DNA of 64,000 nucleotides. Source: Palsa-883 sp963847615 (lineage in GTDB: Bacteria > Pseudomonadota > Alphaproteobacteria > Acetobacterales > Acetobacteraceae). Both the position numbers and the translations under genes were made by a program. Below, one piece after another: positions 27,429 to 36,343 of the stretch; position 1 is the first letter of the stretch, and each line of letters begins with the position of its first letter. The DNA lies in assembly GCA_963847615.1 (NCBI GenBank), contig CAWKAN010000024.1:1-64000 (forward strand), written 5' to 3'. A model generated the notes under the pieces. The model had not been told where the DNA came from and made no database searches. It saw only the letters and a program-made list of their open reading frames with translations.

Positions 27429-27806
27429 CTAGATCGCAATTCGCTCGACCTCATCGAGGGTAATCTCGACACCGGTGCGATCATAGGGTTTAGTGGTCCG
27501 TGGGCTTTCGTGTGCGGCCATGGCCTGGGCGTTCTCCAGCGTGCCGCCGGCTTCGAGGTACGCTGTGATGCCGGTGGCGCGGAAGGTATGACAGCCGATC
27601 TTGACCCGCAATCCCAGATTGGCCGTGCGGCGCTGTATCATGCGCCATGCGTCGATCCGGTTCATCGGCTTGTCCGTCAACGTGCCGGCACGGCCGGCGG
27701 CAATGCGGAAGAGGGGCACCTTGCCGCCGTCGCGGATGCCGGCCGCCTCTATATGGGTATCGAGGTAGGCTTCCAGGGTGTGATGCGCCGGCATCTCGTG
27801 GCGCCC
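27429..27806 (-). pseudogene. C-terminal fragment of a tyrosine recombinase (phage-type integrase)
   Basis: About 125 residues remain. GRHEMPAHHTLEAYLD and the catalytic box HTFRATGITAYLEAGG (HxxR), AAHESPRTTKPYDR (second His and the nucleophile Tyr) are intact and end with EITLDEVERI, a typical ending in this family. The N-terminal DNA-binding half and the first catalytic Arg are missing, and upstream sequence in frame has no homology, so the protein cannot be functional. It lies beside the glycosylase-like gene. No tRNA or attachment site was recognised. Confidence 0.8.
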
Positions 27807-28480
27807 GCCGGGGCATGGGTCGGTCGCGGGATTGCTGCCTCGACGGTGACGCCGGCGGCTCCCGGCTTGTGGTCGGCAAGCGCGGGACGCGACCAGCGCT
27901 GCTCAGGTGGGGCGGTCTGACACCGACCGTGGCGATGGTGCGAGGCCCATTGGATTGTTCTGGATTTAATTCCTAAAGCATGTTAGCTTCGCGGTTTTGT
28001 TTTCAGCAGGAATTGTCCCGTCGTGCGCTGTCCGCTTTTCGCCATCGCCTTCTCCGGCTTGTTCCCCGCCTGTTGCAACCCGGCGATGGCAGTCGGTCAG
28101 ATCCGCGCCCTGCGACGCCCCTCAGGACCGACGCCGCGCCGCTCGGGCGGCCGACCCTGCACGAGGCACTGGGGATGATCGGCCGCGATCCCGCGCGCGA
28201 CGTGAGCGAGGCGCGGCTCGTTCAGCGGATCGGCATTGCGCGTGTTGGCGCTCCGTTGGTCCCCGTTATTGCAGCAGCCAACCGGGACACGCCGGCGCCA
28301 ATGGTCCGCGACGCGCGCCACGCGATGCCGCGGACCCGCGGCGTGGGCGCCGCCCCGAGCCGGCAAGCGGGCGGTGGTCCGGTGGTGGGACAGCGGGAGG
28401 CCGGCGCTTGCTCGCGTCAATTCGACAAAACGCGCAACCAGGCCGCGCGTGGCCGGCCAGAGCCCGCCGCCGGTGGTTGT
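27807..28480. other. non-coding stretch between integrase remnant and repeat array
   Basis: A short AT-rich spot near 27950-28010 (GGATTTAATTCCTAAAGC) stands out. Open frames extend from here into the repeat array only because the repeat unit lacks stops; none shows a protein family. Confidence 0.4.
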
Positions 28481-28496
28481 GGCGGGGCGCGAGATG

Positions 28497-29290
28497 CGAA
28501 TTTCGCGCAACGACCCCATGCAACAGTGTGCGGGCCGGCAGGGCCGGGAGGGTCGGGGTCCGCACGGGACGGTGTGGCTGGCGGTCGTGGCGGGGCGCGG
28601 AATGCAGATTTCGCGCAACAACCCCATGCAACAGTATGCGGGTCGGCAGGGCCGGGAGGGTCAGGGTCCGCACGGGACGGTGTGGCTGGCGGTCGTGGCG
28701 GGGCGCGGAATGCGGATTTCGCGCAACAACCCCATGCAACAGTATGCGGGTCGGCAGGGCCGGGAGGGTCAGGGTCCGCACGGGACGGCGTGGCTGGCGG
28801 TCGTGGCGGGGCGCGGAATGCGGATTTCGCGCAACAACCCCGGCCTTCGCCGGGGCAGGCTCCCATGCAACAGTGTGCGGGTCGGCAGGGCCGGGAGGGT
28901 CGGGGTCCGCACGGGACGGCGTGGCTGGCGGTCGTGGCGGGGCGCGGAATGCGGATTTCGCGCAACGACCCCGGCCTTCGCCGGGGCAGGCTCCCATGCA
29001 ACAGTGTGCGGGTCGGCAGGACCGGGACGCTCCGGGTCCGCCCGGGACGGCGTGGCTGGCGGTCGTGGCGGGGCGCGGAATGCGGATTTCGCGCAACAAC
29101 CCCATGCAACAGTGTGCGGGTCGGCAGGCCGGGAGGGTCGGGGTCCGCACGGGACGGCGTGGCTGGCGGTCACGGCGGGGCGCGGAATGCGGATTTCGCG
29201 CAACAACCCCGGCCTTCGCCGGGGCAGGCTCCCATGCAACAGTGTGCGGGCCGGCAGGGCCGGGATGGTCGGGGTCCGCACCATGAGCTT
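28497..29290 (+). repeat. tandem repeat array, seven units of about 108 or 130 bp
   Basis: Each unit contains GATTTCGCGCAAC, then AACCCCATGCAACAGT, then a GTCGGCAGG and GGGTCCGCACGGGACGG segment, then TGGCTGGCGGTCGTGG. Units start near 28497, 28604, 28711, 28819, 28949, 29079 and 29186. Three units carry an extra block of about 22 bp (GGCCTTCGCCGG...) placed exactly between CCCC and CATGCAAC. The unit length of 108 bp is divisible by three and stop-poor, so it generates long false reading frames. Confidence 0.9.
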
Positions 29291-29478
29291 CAGGATAAGG
29301 GTCTGGCCGAGGAAGACTCGCGCGCGCGCCGCTCCCTCCCCCCAACCTTGGTCCGCTCTTTGCGGCCCAAGCCCTCAAGGGGAGGGGGAGAGCTTGATAT
29401 TCTGGTCCCAGCTTATCGTAACGCCCATGGGGGTCCGCACCGGACCGCACGGCGGGGGCTGGCGGGACGTGGAATGCG
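29291..29478. other. spacer between the array and its detached unit
   Basis: It contains CTCCC/GGGAG-type palindromic sequence (29336-29395) around ACCTTGGTCCGCTCTTTG; a similar block occurs at 20330-20390 downstream of the ABC exporter. No gene is seen. Confidence 0.4.
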
Positions 29479-29570
29479 AATTTCGCGCAACGACCCCGGC
29501 CTTCGCCGGGGCAGGCTCCCATGCAACAGTGTGCGGGTCGGCAGGACCGGGACGCTCCGGGTCCGCGCCG
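29479..29570 (+). repeat. detached repeat unit of the 28.5-kb array
   Basis: The same GAATTTCGCGCAACGACC start, with the optional 22-bp block, then CATGCAACAGTGTGCGGG. It lies about 190 bp after the main array and 60 bp before the DUF815 stop. Confidence 0.8.
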
Positions 29571-29633
29571 CCGCCGCGACGCGGATGGCCGCGTCAGGTC
29601 CCAGTCATGACGGAGCGTGAGGTGCGGATCAGC

Positions 29634-30491
29634 CTACGCCAGCGCCACGCCCAGCCGCCCGGCGAGGTCCTGGATGAACTGCCAAGCCACGCGACCCGAT
29701 CGGCTGCCGCGGGTCATCGACCATTCGACCGCCTCGGCGTGCAGCGCATCGGAGCCGATCGGCAGGCGCATCGCCGCGGCATAGCCGTCGATCATGGCGA
29801 AGAACGTGTCCTGGTCGCAGTTGTGAAAACCGATCCACAGGCCGAAGCGATCGGACAGCGAGACTTTTTCCTCGGTCGCCTCGGACGGGTTGATCGCGGT
29901 CGAGCGCTCGTTCTCGATCATGTCGCGCGGCATCAGGTGGCGGCGGTTGGACGTGGCGTAGAACAGCACGTTGTCCGGCCGGCCCTCGATGCCGCCCTCC
30001 AGGATCGACTTCAGCGCCTTGTAGTCGCTGTCCTCGCGCTCGAACGACAGGTCGTCGCACAGGATCAGGCAGCGCCGCGCGTCACCGCGCAGCACGTCCA
30101 GCAGCTCGGGCAGGCTGCGGATGTCCTCGCGATGGATCTCGATCAGCGCCAGGCTGCCGGGCGCGCGCTGGTTGGCCTCGGCATGCACGGCCTTCACCAG
30201 CGAGGATTTGCCCATGCCGCGCGCGCCCCACAGCATGGCGTTGTTGGCCGGCAGGCCGGCGGCGAAGCGCAGCGTGTTGTCGAGCAGGATCTGCTTCTGC
30301 CGGTCCACCCCCTTGAGCAGGTCGATCGCCACCCGCGCCACGCGCCTGACCGGGGCCAGCCGCGGCGGGCTCGGGTGCCAGACGAAGGCGTCGGCCGCGC
30401 TCAGCGCCACCGGCGGGGCGGTTGGCGGGGCCAGGCGCTCCAGCGCCTCGGCGATGCGGGCGGCCAGTTCGAGCAGGCGCGGGTCGGCCAT
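29634..30491 (-). CDS. DUF815-family AAA+ ATP-binding protein
   Basis: 285 residues. The P-loop is GARGMGKSSLVKA (about residues 89-101), the Walker B LILCDDLSFE, and the sensor-like region FYATSNRRHLMPRD. These, and the ERSTAINPSEATEEKVSLSDRFGLWIGFH block, are characteristic of DUF815 (PF05673), a conserved but poorly characterised ATPase in alpha- and betaproteobacteria. It is cytosolic, with no membrane segment. It is divergent from yajC across a 215-bp gap. The function is unknown; roles in remodelling are only inferred from the fold. Confidence 0.9.
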   Translation of the reverse strand: MADPRLLELAARIAEALERLAPPTAPPVALSAADAFVWHPSPPRLAPVRRVARVAIDLLKGVDRQKQILLDNTLRFAAGLPANNAMLWGARGMGKSSLVKAVHAEANQRAPGSLALIEIHREDIRSLPELLDVLRGDARRCLILCDDLSFEREDSDYKALKSILEGGIEGRPDNVLFYATSNRRHLMPRDMIENERSTAINPSEATEEKVSLSDRFGLWIGFHNCDQDTFFAMIDGYAAAMRLPIGSDALHAEAVEWSMTRGSRSGRVAWQFIQDLAGRLGVALA

Positions 30492-30706
30492 ATGCGAATC
30501 CTCTTGGCCCCGGCCGTTGGCTCTCCCGGTGGCGGGTGCCGATGGGGGGGCATGCAGAAAGCTTGACGTGCGGGGGGCGGAAACTATGGTCCCGCCCCGA
30601 TCCAGGCAACCCGACCGCTTCCTCGCCGATCCGCATCCCGCCGATCGCGTCCCGCGCGACCGCTTCCCGCCTCACCCCCGCTCCCACGACACAGGAACCC
30701 GCCCCG

Positions 30707-31093
30707 ATGCTGATTTCCCCCGCCTACGCGCAAGACCTCGGTGGCTTGCTGGGCTCGTTCGGCAGCGCGACGCAGTTCCTGCCGCTGGTGCTGATCTTTG
30801 TCGTCTTCTACTTCCTGCTGATCCGCCCGCAGCAGCAGAAACAGAAGGAAATGCGCCAGATGCTGGCGGCGCTGAAGCGCGGCGACAGGGTGGTGACCGG
30901 CGGCGGCATCCTGGGCGTGGTGCAGCGCGTGCCGATGACCACCACCAAGGAGGGCAAGCAGGTCGAATCGAACGAGATCGAGGTGGAGATCGCGCCCAAC
31001 CTCAAGGTCACCGTCCTGCGCGAGACCATCACCAGCGTGATCCGCCCGCACGCCGCGAACGACGCCAAACCGGCCAAGGAAAAGGCCAGCTAG
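30707..31093 (+). CDS. yajC: preprotein translocase subunit YajC
   Basis: 128 residues from ATG at 30707 with AGGA upstream. One membrane segment (LPLVLIFVVFYFLLI, about residues 24-41) is followed by the YajC signature RPQQQKQKEMRQML and a small cytoplasmic beta domain (LKRGDRVVTGGGILGVV; ISVI-like end ITSVIRP). It is an accessory subunit of the SecDF-YajC complex that assists protein export. secD and secF do not follow in this window; instead sodB is convergent. In many relatives yajC lies next to secD, so the local order is rearranged or scattered. Confidence 0.95.
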   Translation: MLISPAYAQDLGGLLGSFGSATQFLPLVLIFVVFYFLLIRPQQQKQKEMRQMLAALKRGDRVVTGGGILGVVQRVPMTTTKEGKQVESNEIEVEIAPNLKVTVLRETITSVIRPHAANDAKPAKEKAS

Positions 31094-31104
31094 CCAAAAC
31101 GTAG

Positions 31105-31130
31105 GGCGGACCAGCGCAGCGCAGTCCGCC
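31105..31130 (+). repeat. small palindrome after yajC (possible terminator or REP-like sequence)
   Basis: GGCGGAC and GTCCGCC pair around an 11-12-base loop just downstream of the yajC stop. There is no T-run on either strand, so it is a weak candidate for rho-independent termination; a REP-like role is equally possible. Confidence 0.3.
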
Positions 31131-31280
31131 ACGGCCCGAGGCCAAGCCAATGTCCCGCCCGGCGCGCCGCACGCCGCCACCCAACCCCGCAACACGTCAC
31201 GCGCCCCGGGTTGTCCTTTGGGTCACCCGCTGGGCCGCCGCCCTCTCCCGCCGCGGCGGGAGAGGGGTTCGCCGCAAGGC

Positions 31281-31874
31281 CTAAAGCTGCGCCGCGGCGT
31301 GCTCGTAGTTCGCCAGCACGTTGACCCAGTTCTGCAGGTAGTCCGGCCGGCGATTGCGGAAGTCCAGGTAGTAGCTGTGCTCCCACACGTCGCAGCCGAG
31401 CAGCACCTTGCCCTCGCCGGTCGCCAGCGGGTTCGAGCCGTTCGGCGTGCGCGTCACCTTCAGCTTGCCGTCGCCGCCCAGCACCAGCCACACCCAGCCG
31501 GAACCGAACTGCCCCACGCCGCCCGCCTTGAACGCATCCTTGAACGCCGCCACCGAGCCGAAATCGGCCGTGAGCTTCGCTTCCAGCTTGCCCGGGATGC
31601 CACCGCCGGTCGGGCTCATGCACTGCCAGAACACGATGTGGTTCCAATGCTGGCCGGCATTGTTGAACACCGGACCGCCGGCGGCCGCGGTGGCCTTGAC
31701 AATGTCCTCGAGCGACTTGCCCTGCAGCGCGGCGTCCTTTTCGACGAAACCGTTCAGCGCCGTCACATAGGCCTGGTGATGCTTGCCGTGATGCAGGTCG
31801 AGCGTCTCCTCGCACATCCCCTTTGCCGCCAGAGCGGTCTTGGAATAGGCGAGACTCGGTAGTTCGAATGCCAT
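31281..31874 (-). CDS. sodB: superoxide dismutase (Fe-type)
   Basis: 197 residues from ATG at 31874 (MAFELPSLAYSKTALAAKG). The metal ligands are visible: His in LDLHHGKHHQAY, His in NAGQHWNHIVFW, and the Asp and His of DVWEHSYYLDFRNRRPDYL. Sequence around FGSGWVWLV and the AGG stretch (TAAAGGPVFNNAGQHWNH) favours the iron form, although Fe and Mn enzymes are hard to separate by eye. It removes superoxide in the cytoplasm; no signal peptide is present. A start 20 codons upstream is possible but lacks homology. It is divergent from the squalene synthase-like gene, with palindromic element B between. Confidence 0.95.
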   Translation of the reverse strand: MAFELPSLAYSKTALAAKGMCEETLDLHHGKHHQAYVTALNGFVEKDAALQGKSLEDIVKATAAAGGPVFNNAGQHWNHIVFWQCMSPTGGGIPGKLEAKLTADFGSVAAFKDAFKAGGVGQFGSGWVWLVLGGDGKLKVTRTPNGSNPLATGEGKVLLGCDVWEHSYYLDFRNRRPDYLQNWVNVLANYEHAAAQL

Positions 31875-32032
31875 GGCGGTTCTCCGCTGAGTTGCTGGAT
31901 GCATGGGTCCCCCCTCCGGGTCCCCCGTCGTCATCCCGTTTACCGGACTCCCAGCTATGAGCCGGGTCCGTGCGGGTCAGGTTCGCACGCCCACGCCGTC
32001 CGCGCCACCTCCGGCGCGGCGGTCGGGGGGAT

Positions 32033-32300
32033 CGACGGAAGGTCAGGGCTCCGCCCTGAAACCCGCCAGGGGGCGTTGCCCCCCTGGACCCCCCACCAGA
32101 GGCGGAGCCTCTGGACTCCATCCGTGGGAGTGGGTGATGGGAAGGGGGCGCTCGGGCGCGGCGAAGGTGCCGTCCGGCGAGCCCGACGGCACCTACGCCG
32201 CGCGCGCACGCCCCCTTCCCATCACCCGCTCCCAGTGAAGGGTTCCAAGGGCTCCGCCCTTGGCGGGGTCCAGGGGCGGAGCCCCTGGCCTTCCTTCGCT
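32033..32300. repeat. nested palindromic intergenic element, copy B
   Basis: Same order of small hairpins and GGGAAGGGGGCG arms as copy A, with its own ends (CGACGGAAGG pairing with CCTTCCTTCG). Its centre is a copy-specific palindrome (GGTGCCGTC and GACGGCACC). It lies between the divergent starts at 31874 and 32334. The arm reads GTGGGAGTGGGTGATGG here rather than GTGTGGGGAGG, and the right arm carries the matching change. Confidence 0.8.
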
Positions 32301-32333
32301 TCCCCCGATGGCCCGTGCCAGAGTGGCCTCGCC

Positions 32334-33143
32334 ATGGAAGCGCTGGTTGATTTCGTGCGCCGGCATGACCCGGACCGGTTCCTGACCGCGCTGTTCGCCC
32401 CCACGGCGCAGCGCCCGGCACTGTTGGCCCTCTACGCCTTCAACCACGAGCTGGCCCGCGCGCGGGAGGCCGCGCGCGAGCCGGCGCTGGCGTTGATCCG
32501 CCTGCAGTGGTGGCGCGAGGTGGTGCAGGGTGCGGCGCGCGCCCACGAGGTGGCGACGCCGCTCGCCGCCGCCCTTGCCGCGGGGGCCTTGGCGCGCGAC
32601 GACCTGCTGGCGTTGATCGACGCGCGCGAGATCGAAGCCGACCCGTGCATCGAGACGACCGAAGGGTGGCTCGCCTATCTGCGCGGCACCGCCGGCGGGC
32701 TGGTGGTGGCGGCGGCGCGCAGCCTGGGCGCGCCGGCGCCGGAAGCGTTGCGCGACCTCGGTGCCGCCTATGGCGCGGCGGGCGTGCTGCGCGCGGTGCC
32801 GGCGCTGGCGCGGCAGGGAAGGTGCCTGTTGCCGGCGGATGCGCTGGCGGCACGGGGCCTGTCGCCGGAGGCGCTGCCCGAGGCCGTGCTCCGCGCGCCC
32901 GCTGCTCCCGGGGTGCAGGAAGTGCTGGGGTCCCTGGCCGCCACCGCGATGGCGCTGCTGGCCGGGGCGCCGCGCCGGCTGCCACGCCCGGTGATCGCGG
33001 CGGCGTTGCCGGCGGTTCTGGCGCGGCGCGACCTGGCGCGTCTGGTGGCGCGACCCGACCTGGCAGGCCTGTCGGCGCCGCTCGGGCGGGGGATCGGCGA
33101 TCGCCTGGCGGTGGTGCGCGCGGCGGCGCGGCGGCGCGTGTGA
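32334..33143 (+). CDS. squalene/phytoene synthase-family protein
   Basis: 269 residues from ATG at 32334. The sequence follows the trans-isoprenyl diphosphate synthase (head-to-head) family layout: RFLTALFAPTAQRPALLALYAFNHELARARE, RLQWWREVV, then a helical C-terminal half. The first Asp-rich DxxxD motif is replaced (NHELARARE) and the second Asp-rich motif is not evident, as in the NDUFAF6-like subgroup that lost catalysis and helps assemble respiratory complex I. It is therefore more likely an assembly factor or a diverged enzyme than a true squalene or phytoene synthase. It stands alone, with no hopanoid or carotenoid genes nearby. Confidence 0.8.
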   Translation: MEALVDFVRRHDPDRFLTALFAPTAQRPALLALYAFNHELARAREAAREPALALIRLQWWREVVQGAARAHEVATPLAAALAAGALARDDLLALIDAREIEADPCIETTEGWLAYLRGTAGGLVVAAARSLGAPAPEALRDLGAAYGAAGVLRAVPALARQGRCLLPADALAARGLSPEALPEAVLRAPAAPGVQEVLGSLAATAMALLAGAPRRLPRPVIAAALPAVLARRDLARLVARPDLAGLSAPLGRGIGDRLAVVRAAARRRV

Positions 33144-33354
33144 TGTCGCCGCCCAGTGGCGGTCGGCGTTGCGGCGGCTGCCGTTGCCACACGACGGTGC
33201 TTGCGGCAGGCACCGCACGATTGCCCCGCGGCTGGCATCGGATCGATCCGGCGCCCACGCTGTTCTGCCTGGCCGACCGACCAGGGAGCGTGGCGAGAAG
33301 TCCACCCCCAGGTTGCACGGGGTTGTGGCGCCCGCTTACCTCTGGCGCGCGCCT

Positions 33355-33482
33355 GACCCTCCCCCCTCCCCTCGCCCGCTCCTGCTCACGGGGTCCCGAG
33401 GTTCCGCTTCTGGGGGGCAATGGTACGCGTGGGGCAAAGCGCCTGGTGGGGTCTCAGGCGAAGCCCCAGCCTCGCTTCCGCC
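33355..33482. repeat. half copy (right arm) of the nested palindromic element, copy F
   Basis: It begins CCCTCCCCCCTCCCC and carries degenerate versions of the right-side hairpins (GAGGTTCCGCTTC, GGGGTCTCAGGCGAAGCCCC, CAGCCTCGC). There is no left arm. It sits in the 33144-33579 gap before the GMC oxidoreductase; the rest of the gap holds nothing I recognise. Confidence 0.55.
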
Positions 33483-33579
33483 CCAATGACCCAGGGTCCC
33501 AGACCAACGCGTCGCGGTCTTGCCGTCGGGGCGGTGTCGTGTCCAGGTTGTGTCGTGGGCGTGCAAGAAAGGCACCGGG

Positions 33580-35175
33580 ATGGACGCGGATTACGTCGTG
33601 GTGGGTGCCGGCTCGGCCGGGTGTGTCATCGCCAGCCGGCTGAGCGAGACGGGCGCGCGCGTCACCTTGCTGGAGGCCGGGCCGACCGACTGGCGCCCAT
33701 GGATCCACATCCCCGCCGGCGTGTTGAAGCTGCTGCGCCATCCGGTGGTAAACTGGAACTACACCGCCGAGGCCGGCCCGGGCAGCGCGGGGCGGCAGAT
33801 CCATTGGCCGCGCGGCAAGACGCTGGGCGGGTCGAGCTCGATCAACGGCATGCTGTATGTGCGTGGCAATCCCGCCGATTACGACGGCTGGGCGCAGATG
33901 GGTTGCCGCGGCTGGACGTTCGACGAGGTGCTGCCGTTCTTTCGCAAGTCGGAAGATTACGGTCCCGGCGATCCGGAGGTGCGCGGCAAGGGCGGCGTGC
34001 TGCGGGTGGAGGACTACCGCACCATCCTGCCGCTGACCCACCGCTTCGTAGAGGCCGCGCAGGCCGCCGGCCACACCTACAGCAAGGACCTGAACGGGCG
34101 CGTGCAGGAGGGCGTCGGCTACTCGCAGATGACGCGCAACGGGCGGTTTCGCGGCTCCACCGCGCGGACGTTCCTGGCGGCGGCGAAGGGGCGGGCGAAT
34201 TTGCGCGTGGCAACCGACGCCCTGGCGACGCGGCTGCTGTTCGAGGGAAAACGTTGCGTCGGCGTGGCGTTTCGCCAGGGCGGCACGGATCGCGAGATCC
34301 GCGCGGCGCGCGAGGTGATCCTGTGCGGCGGTTCGGTGAATTCTCCCCACCTGCTGCAGATTTCCGGCGTCGGACCCGCGGCGCATCTGCAATCGATCGG
34401 CGTGGCGGTGGTGCACGAGCTGCCCGGCGTCGGGGCCAATCTGCAGGATCATTACGTCGCGCGGATTTCGCATCGGGTGCGCAACGCCATCTCGATCAAC
34501 CAGCTCGCGCGCGGGGCGCGGCTGGCCGGCCAGGTGGCGCGGTTCTTCCTGATCGGCAACGGTGCGCTGACCTTCGGCGTCACCGCGGCCCAGGTGTTCA
34601 CCCGCTCGCGCGAGGGATTGGCCAGTCCCGATCTGCAACTTCTGTTCACCCCGGCAAGCTACGACCCGTCGCTGTTCGGCACGCTGGAGCGCGCGGCCGG
34701 CATGACGGTGGCGGTCTGCCCGGTGCGCCCGGACAGCCGCGGCAGCATCATGGCGGTCTCGCAGGACCCGTTCGCCAAGCCGCGGATCACGCCGAACTAC
34801 CTGTCGGCGGCGAGCGACGGGCGGGTGCTGCTGGCGGGGATGCGGTTGACGCGGGCGATTTTCGCGCAGCCGCCGATCGCGCAGCACAGCGTGGTGGAGA
34901 CGTTGCCCGGGCCGGAGGTGACGACCGATGAGCAGTTGCTGGCGTATTGCCGGCGTTACGCGACGACGATCTACCACCCGATCGGGACGTGCCGGATGGG
35001 CGAGGACAACCCGATGGCGGTGGTGGATTCGCGGCTGCGCGTGCATGGGCTGGGCGGGCTGCGGGTGATCGATGCCTCGGTGATGCCGACGCTGACCACG
35101 GGCAACACCAATGCGCCGACCATCATGATCGCCGAGAAGGGGGCGGCGATGATCCGCGAGGATGCCGCGGCGTAG
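33580..35175 (+). CDS. GMC-family FAD-dependent oxidoreductase (choline/alcohol dehydrogenase type)
   Basis: 531 residues from ATG at 33580. The N-terminal dinucleotide fold is DYVVVGAGSAGCVIASRLSE, then GKTLGGSSSINGMLYVRG (the GMC flavin-attachment region) and the second GMC signature GGSVNSPHLLQISGVGP. The C-terminus holds the catalytic His in YHPIGTCRMG and the TTGNTNAPTIMIAEKGA ending. The sequence is close to choline and glucose-methanol-choline alcohol dehydrogenases that pass electrons to a membrane acceptor. No signal peptide is present. The substrate cannot be told; there is no betaine aldehyde dehydrogenase nearby, so choline is not supported. Confidence 0.9.
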   Translation: MDADYVVVGAGSAGCVIASRLSETGARVTLLEAGPTDWRPWIHIPAGVLKLLRHPVVNWNYTAEAGPGSAGRQIHWPRGKTLGGSSSINGMLYVRGNPADYDGWAQMGCRGWTFDEVLPFFRKSEDYGPGDPEVRGKGGVLRVEDYRTILPLTHRFVEAAQAAGHTYSKDLNGRVQEGVGYSQMTRNGRFRGSTARTFLAAAKGRANLRVATDALATRLLFEGKRCVGVAFRQGGTDREIRAAREVILCGGSVNSPHLLQISGVGPAAHLQSIGVAVVHELPGVGANLQDHYVARISHRVRNAISINQLARGARLAGQVARFFLIGNGALTFGVTAAQVFTRSREGLASPDLQLLFTPASYDPSLFGTLERAAGMTVAVCPVRPDSRGSIMAVSQDPFAKPRITPNYLSAASDGRVLLAGMRLTRAIFAQPPIAQHSVVETLPGPEVTTDEQLLAYCRRYATTIYHPIGTCRMGEDNPMAVVDSRLRVHGLGGLRVIDASVMPTLTTGNTNAPTIMIAEKGAAMIREDAAA

Positions 35176-35559
35176 CTGCCGGATCGCCGCGTTGCCGCCG
35201 CGCCGGGCGGCGGCGCCATGCCGAGGCCGATGCCGAGGATGACGCCGCCAGGCGCGGCCAACACGGCGAACCGCGGGAGCAGCTTGCGGCCCTGCCGCAG
35301 GGCTTCCGGCGGCGGAAGGTTCCGGCCATCGGCTACGTGGCGCCGACCGCCGACGACCGCGGCGGACCGCTGATCCCGGCGCGGCTGCGTTGGCGCATGC
35401 GGCACGCACCGGAAACCACCCCGCAGGCCATGGTCCGGGCCACCGCCATCGCACCCGGCCTGCGCGGTCGCAGCGCTGCACACAACGCCGTTCGCAGCCC
35501 GCATCAGGCTGACGGGGCTTGCGGCGGCCGCGGTTGACCTTGCCGCAGCAGACCCGCCC
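35176..35559. other. non-coding stretch, possible coding debris
   Basis: A plus-strand stretch reads LPQGFRRRKVPAIGYVAPTADDRGGPLIPARL in one frame, which looks protein-like but matches no family I know. There is no credible start. Convergent genes flank the gap. No terminator with a T-run was seen. Confidence 0.35.
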
Positions 35560-36330
35560 TCAGCGGCGCAGCGCGGCGTCCATCACCTCATGCGGCGGCG
35601 CGGCGCGGCGCAGGATGTCGGCGGCGATCACATCCGCCAGCTTGGCGTAACCGCCATCGGTCATATGCAGCCCGTCGGGCGCCAGCATTTGCGCCGAGGT
35701 CAGCACCCCATCGGCCAGCCAGTGGTCCATCAGGTCGTAGCGGCGGATCACCGGCACATCCATCCCCTCGCCGATCGCACGCAGGGCCGCGCGATAGCGG
35801 ATCGTGGCGGGCTTACGGTCCAGCGCGCGGCAGTGCTGCGGCCCCATCAGCATCACGTCGATATGCGCCGCACGGATGGCCCGCACGCCGGCCATGGTCT
35901 CCTGCACGAAACGATCGAGCGGCACGGCGCGCAGCGGGTCGTTGCTGCCGGTCTGCCAGATGATCAGGTCGGGGCGTTCGGCGATCACCGCGGGCAGGCG
36001 GCGGAGCATGTCGTCGGCATCCTCGCCGCCGACGCCGCGGTTGAACACGATGACGCGCTGGCCCGCGGGCAAGGCGGCGGTCAGGGCCGCCAGCAGCCGG
36101 CTCGGGTAGGTGGCGGCGGGCGAGCTGGCGCCGATCCCCTCGGTCGAGGAGGAGCCGAAGGCGATGATCCGCAGCGGCAGGTGGGCGACCAGACGGAGCG
36201 CGACATGCTTGAGGCCGATGTGACCCGGCGGCGCTGGCGCGTCATTGGCGGCCGCCGAGGCGATCAGCGTGACCGCGAGAACCAGGGCACAGGCACCGCG
36301 GCCCGCCAAACGAAGCCCACCAGGATACAT
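35560..36330 (-). CDS. secreted SGNH/GDSL-type esterase
   Basis: 256 residues. A signal peptide is likely (ACALVLAVTLIASAAANDA), so the enzyme acts in the periplasm. Block I holds the nucleophile in IIAFGSSSTEGIGAS; the Gly of block II is in VFNRGVGGEDADDM; the Asn of block III is in WQTGSNDPLRAV; and the Asp-x-x-His dyad is in DGLHMTDGGY. These are the four SGNH hydrolase blocks in order. It likely removes acyl or acetyl groups from a sugar or lipid. It lies 13 bp after the opgC stop on the same strand, so a glucan-modifying role together with OpgC is a reasonable inference. Confidence 0.88.
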   Translation of the reverse strand: MYPGGLRLAGRGACALVLAVTLIASAAANDAPAPPGHIGLKHVALRLVAHLPLRIIAFGSSSTEGIGASSPAATYPSRLLAALTAALPAGQRVIVFNRGVGGEDADDMLRRLPAVIAERPDLIIWQTGSNDPLRAVPLDRFVQETMAGVRAIRAAHIDVMLMGPQHCRALDRKPATIRYRAALRAIGEGMDVPVIRRYDLMDHWLADGVLTSAQMLAPDGLHMTDGGYAKLADVIAADILRRAAPPHEVMDAALRR

Positions 36331-36343
36331 CAGCCGCTAATTG

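Noticed and set aside
28000..29620. Repeat array read as CRISPR
   Set aside because: Units are 108 or 130 bp and nearly identical throughout, with no short repeat plus unique spacer pattern, and no cas genes are seen.
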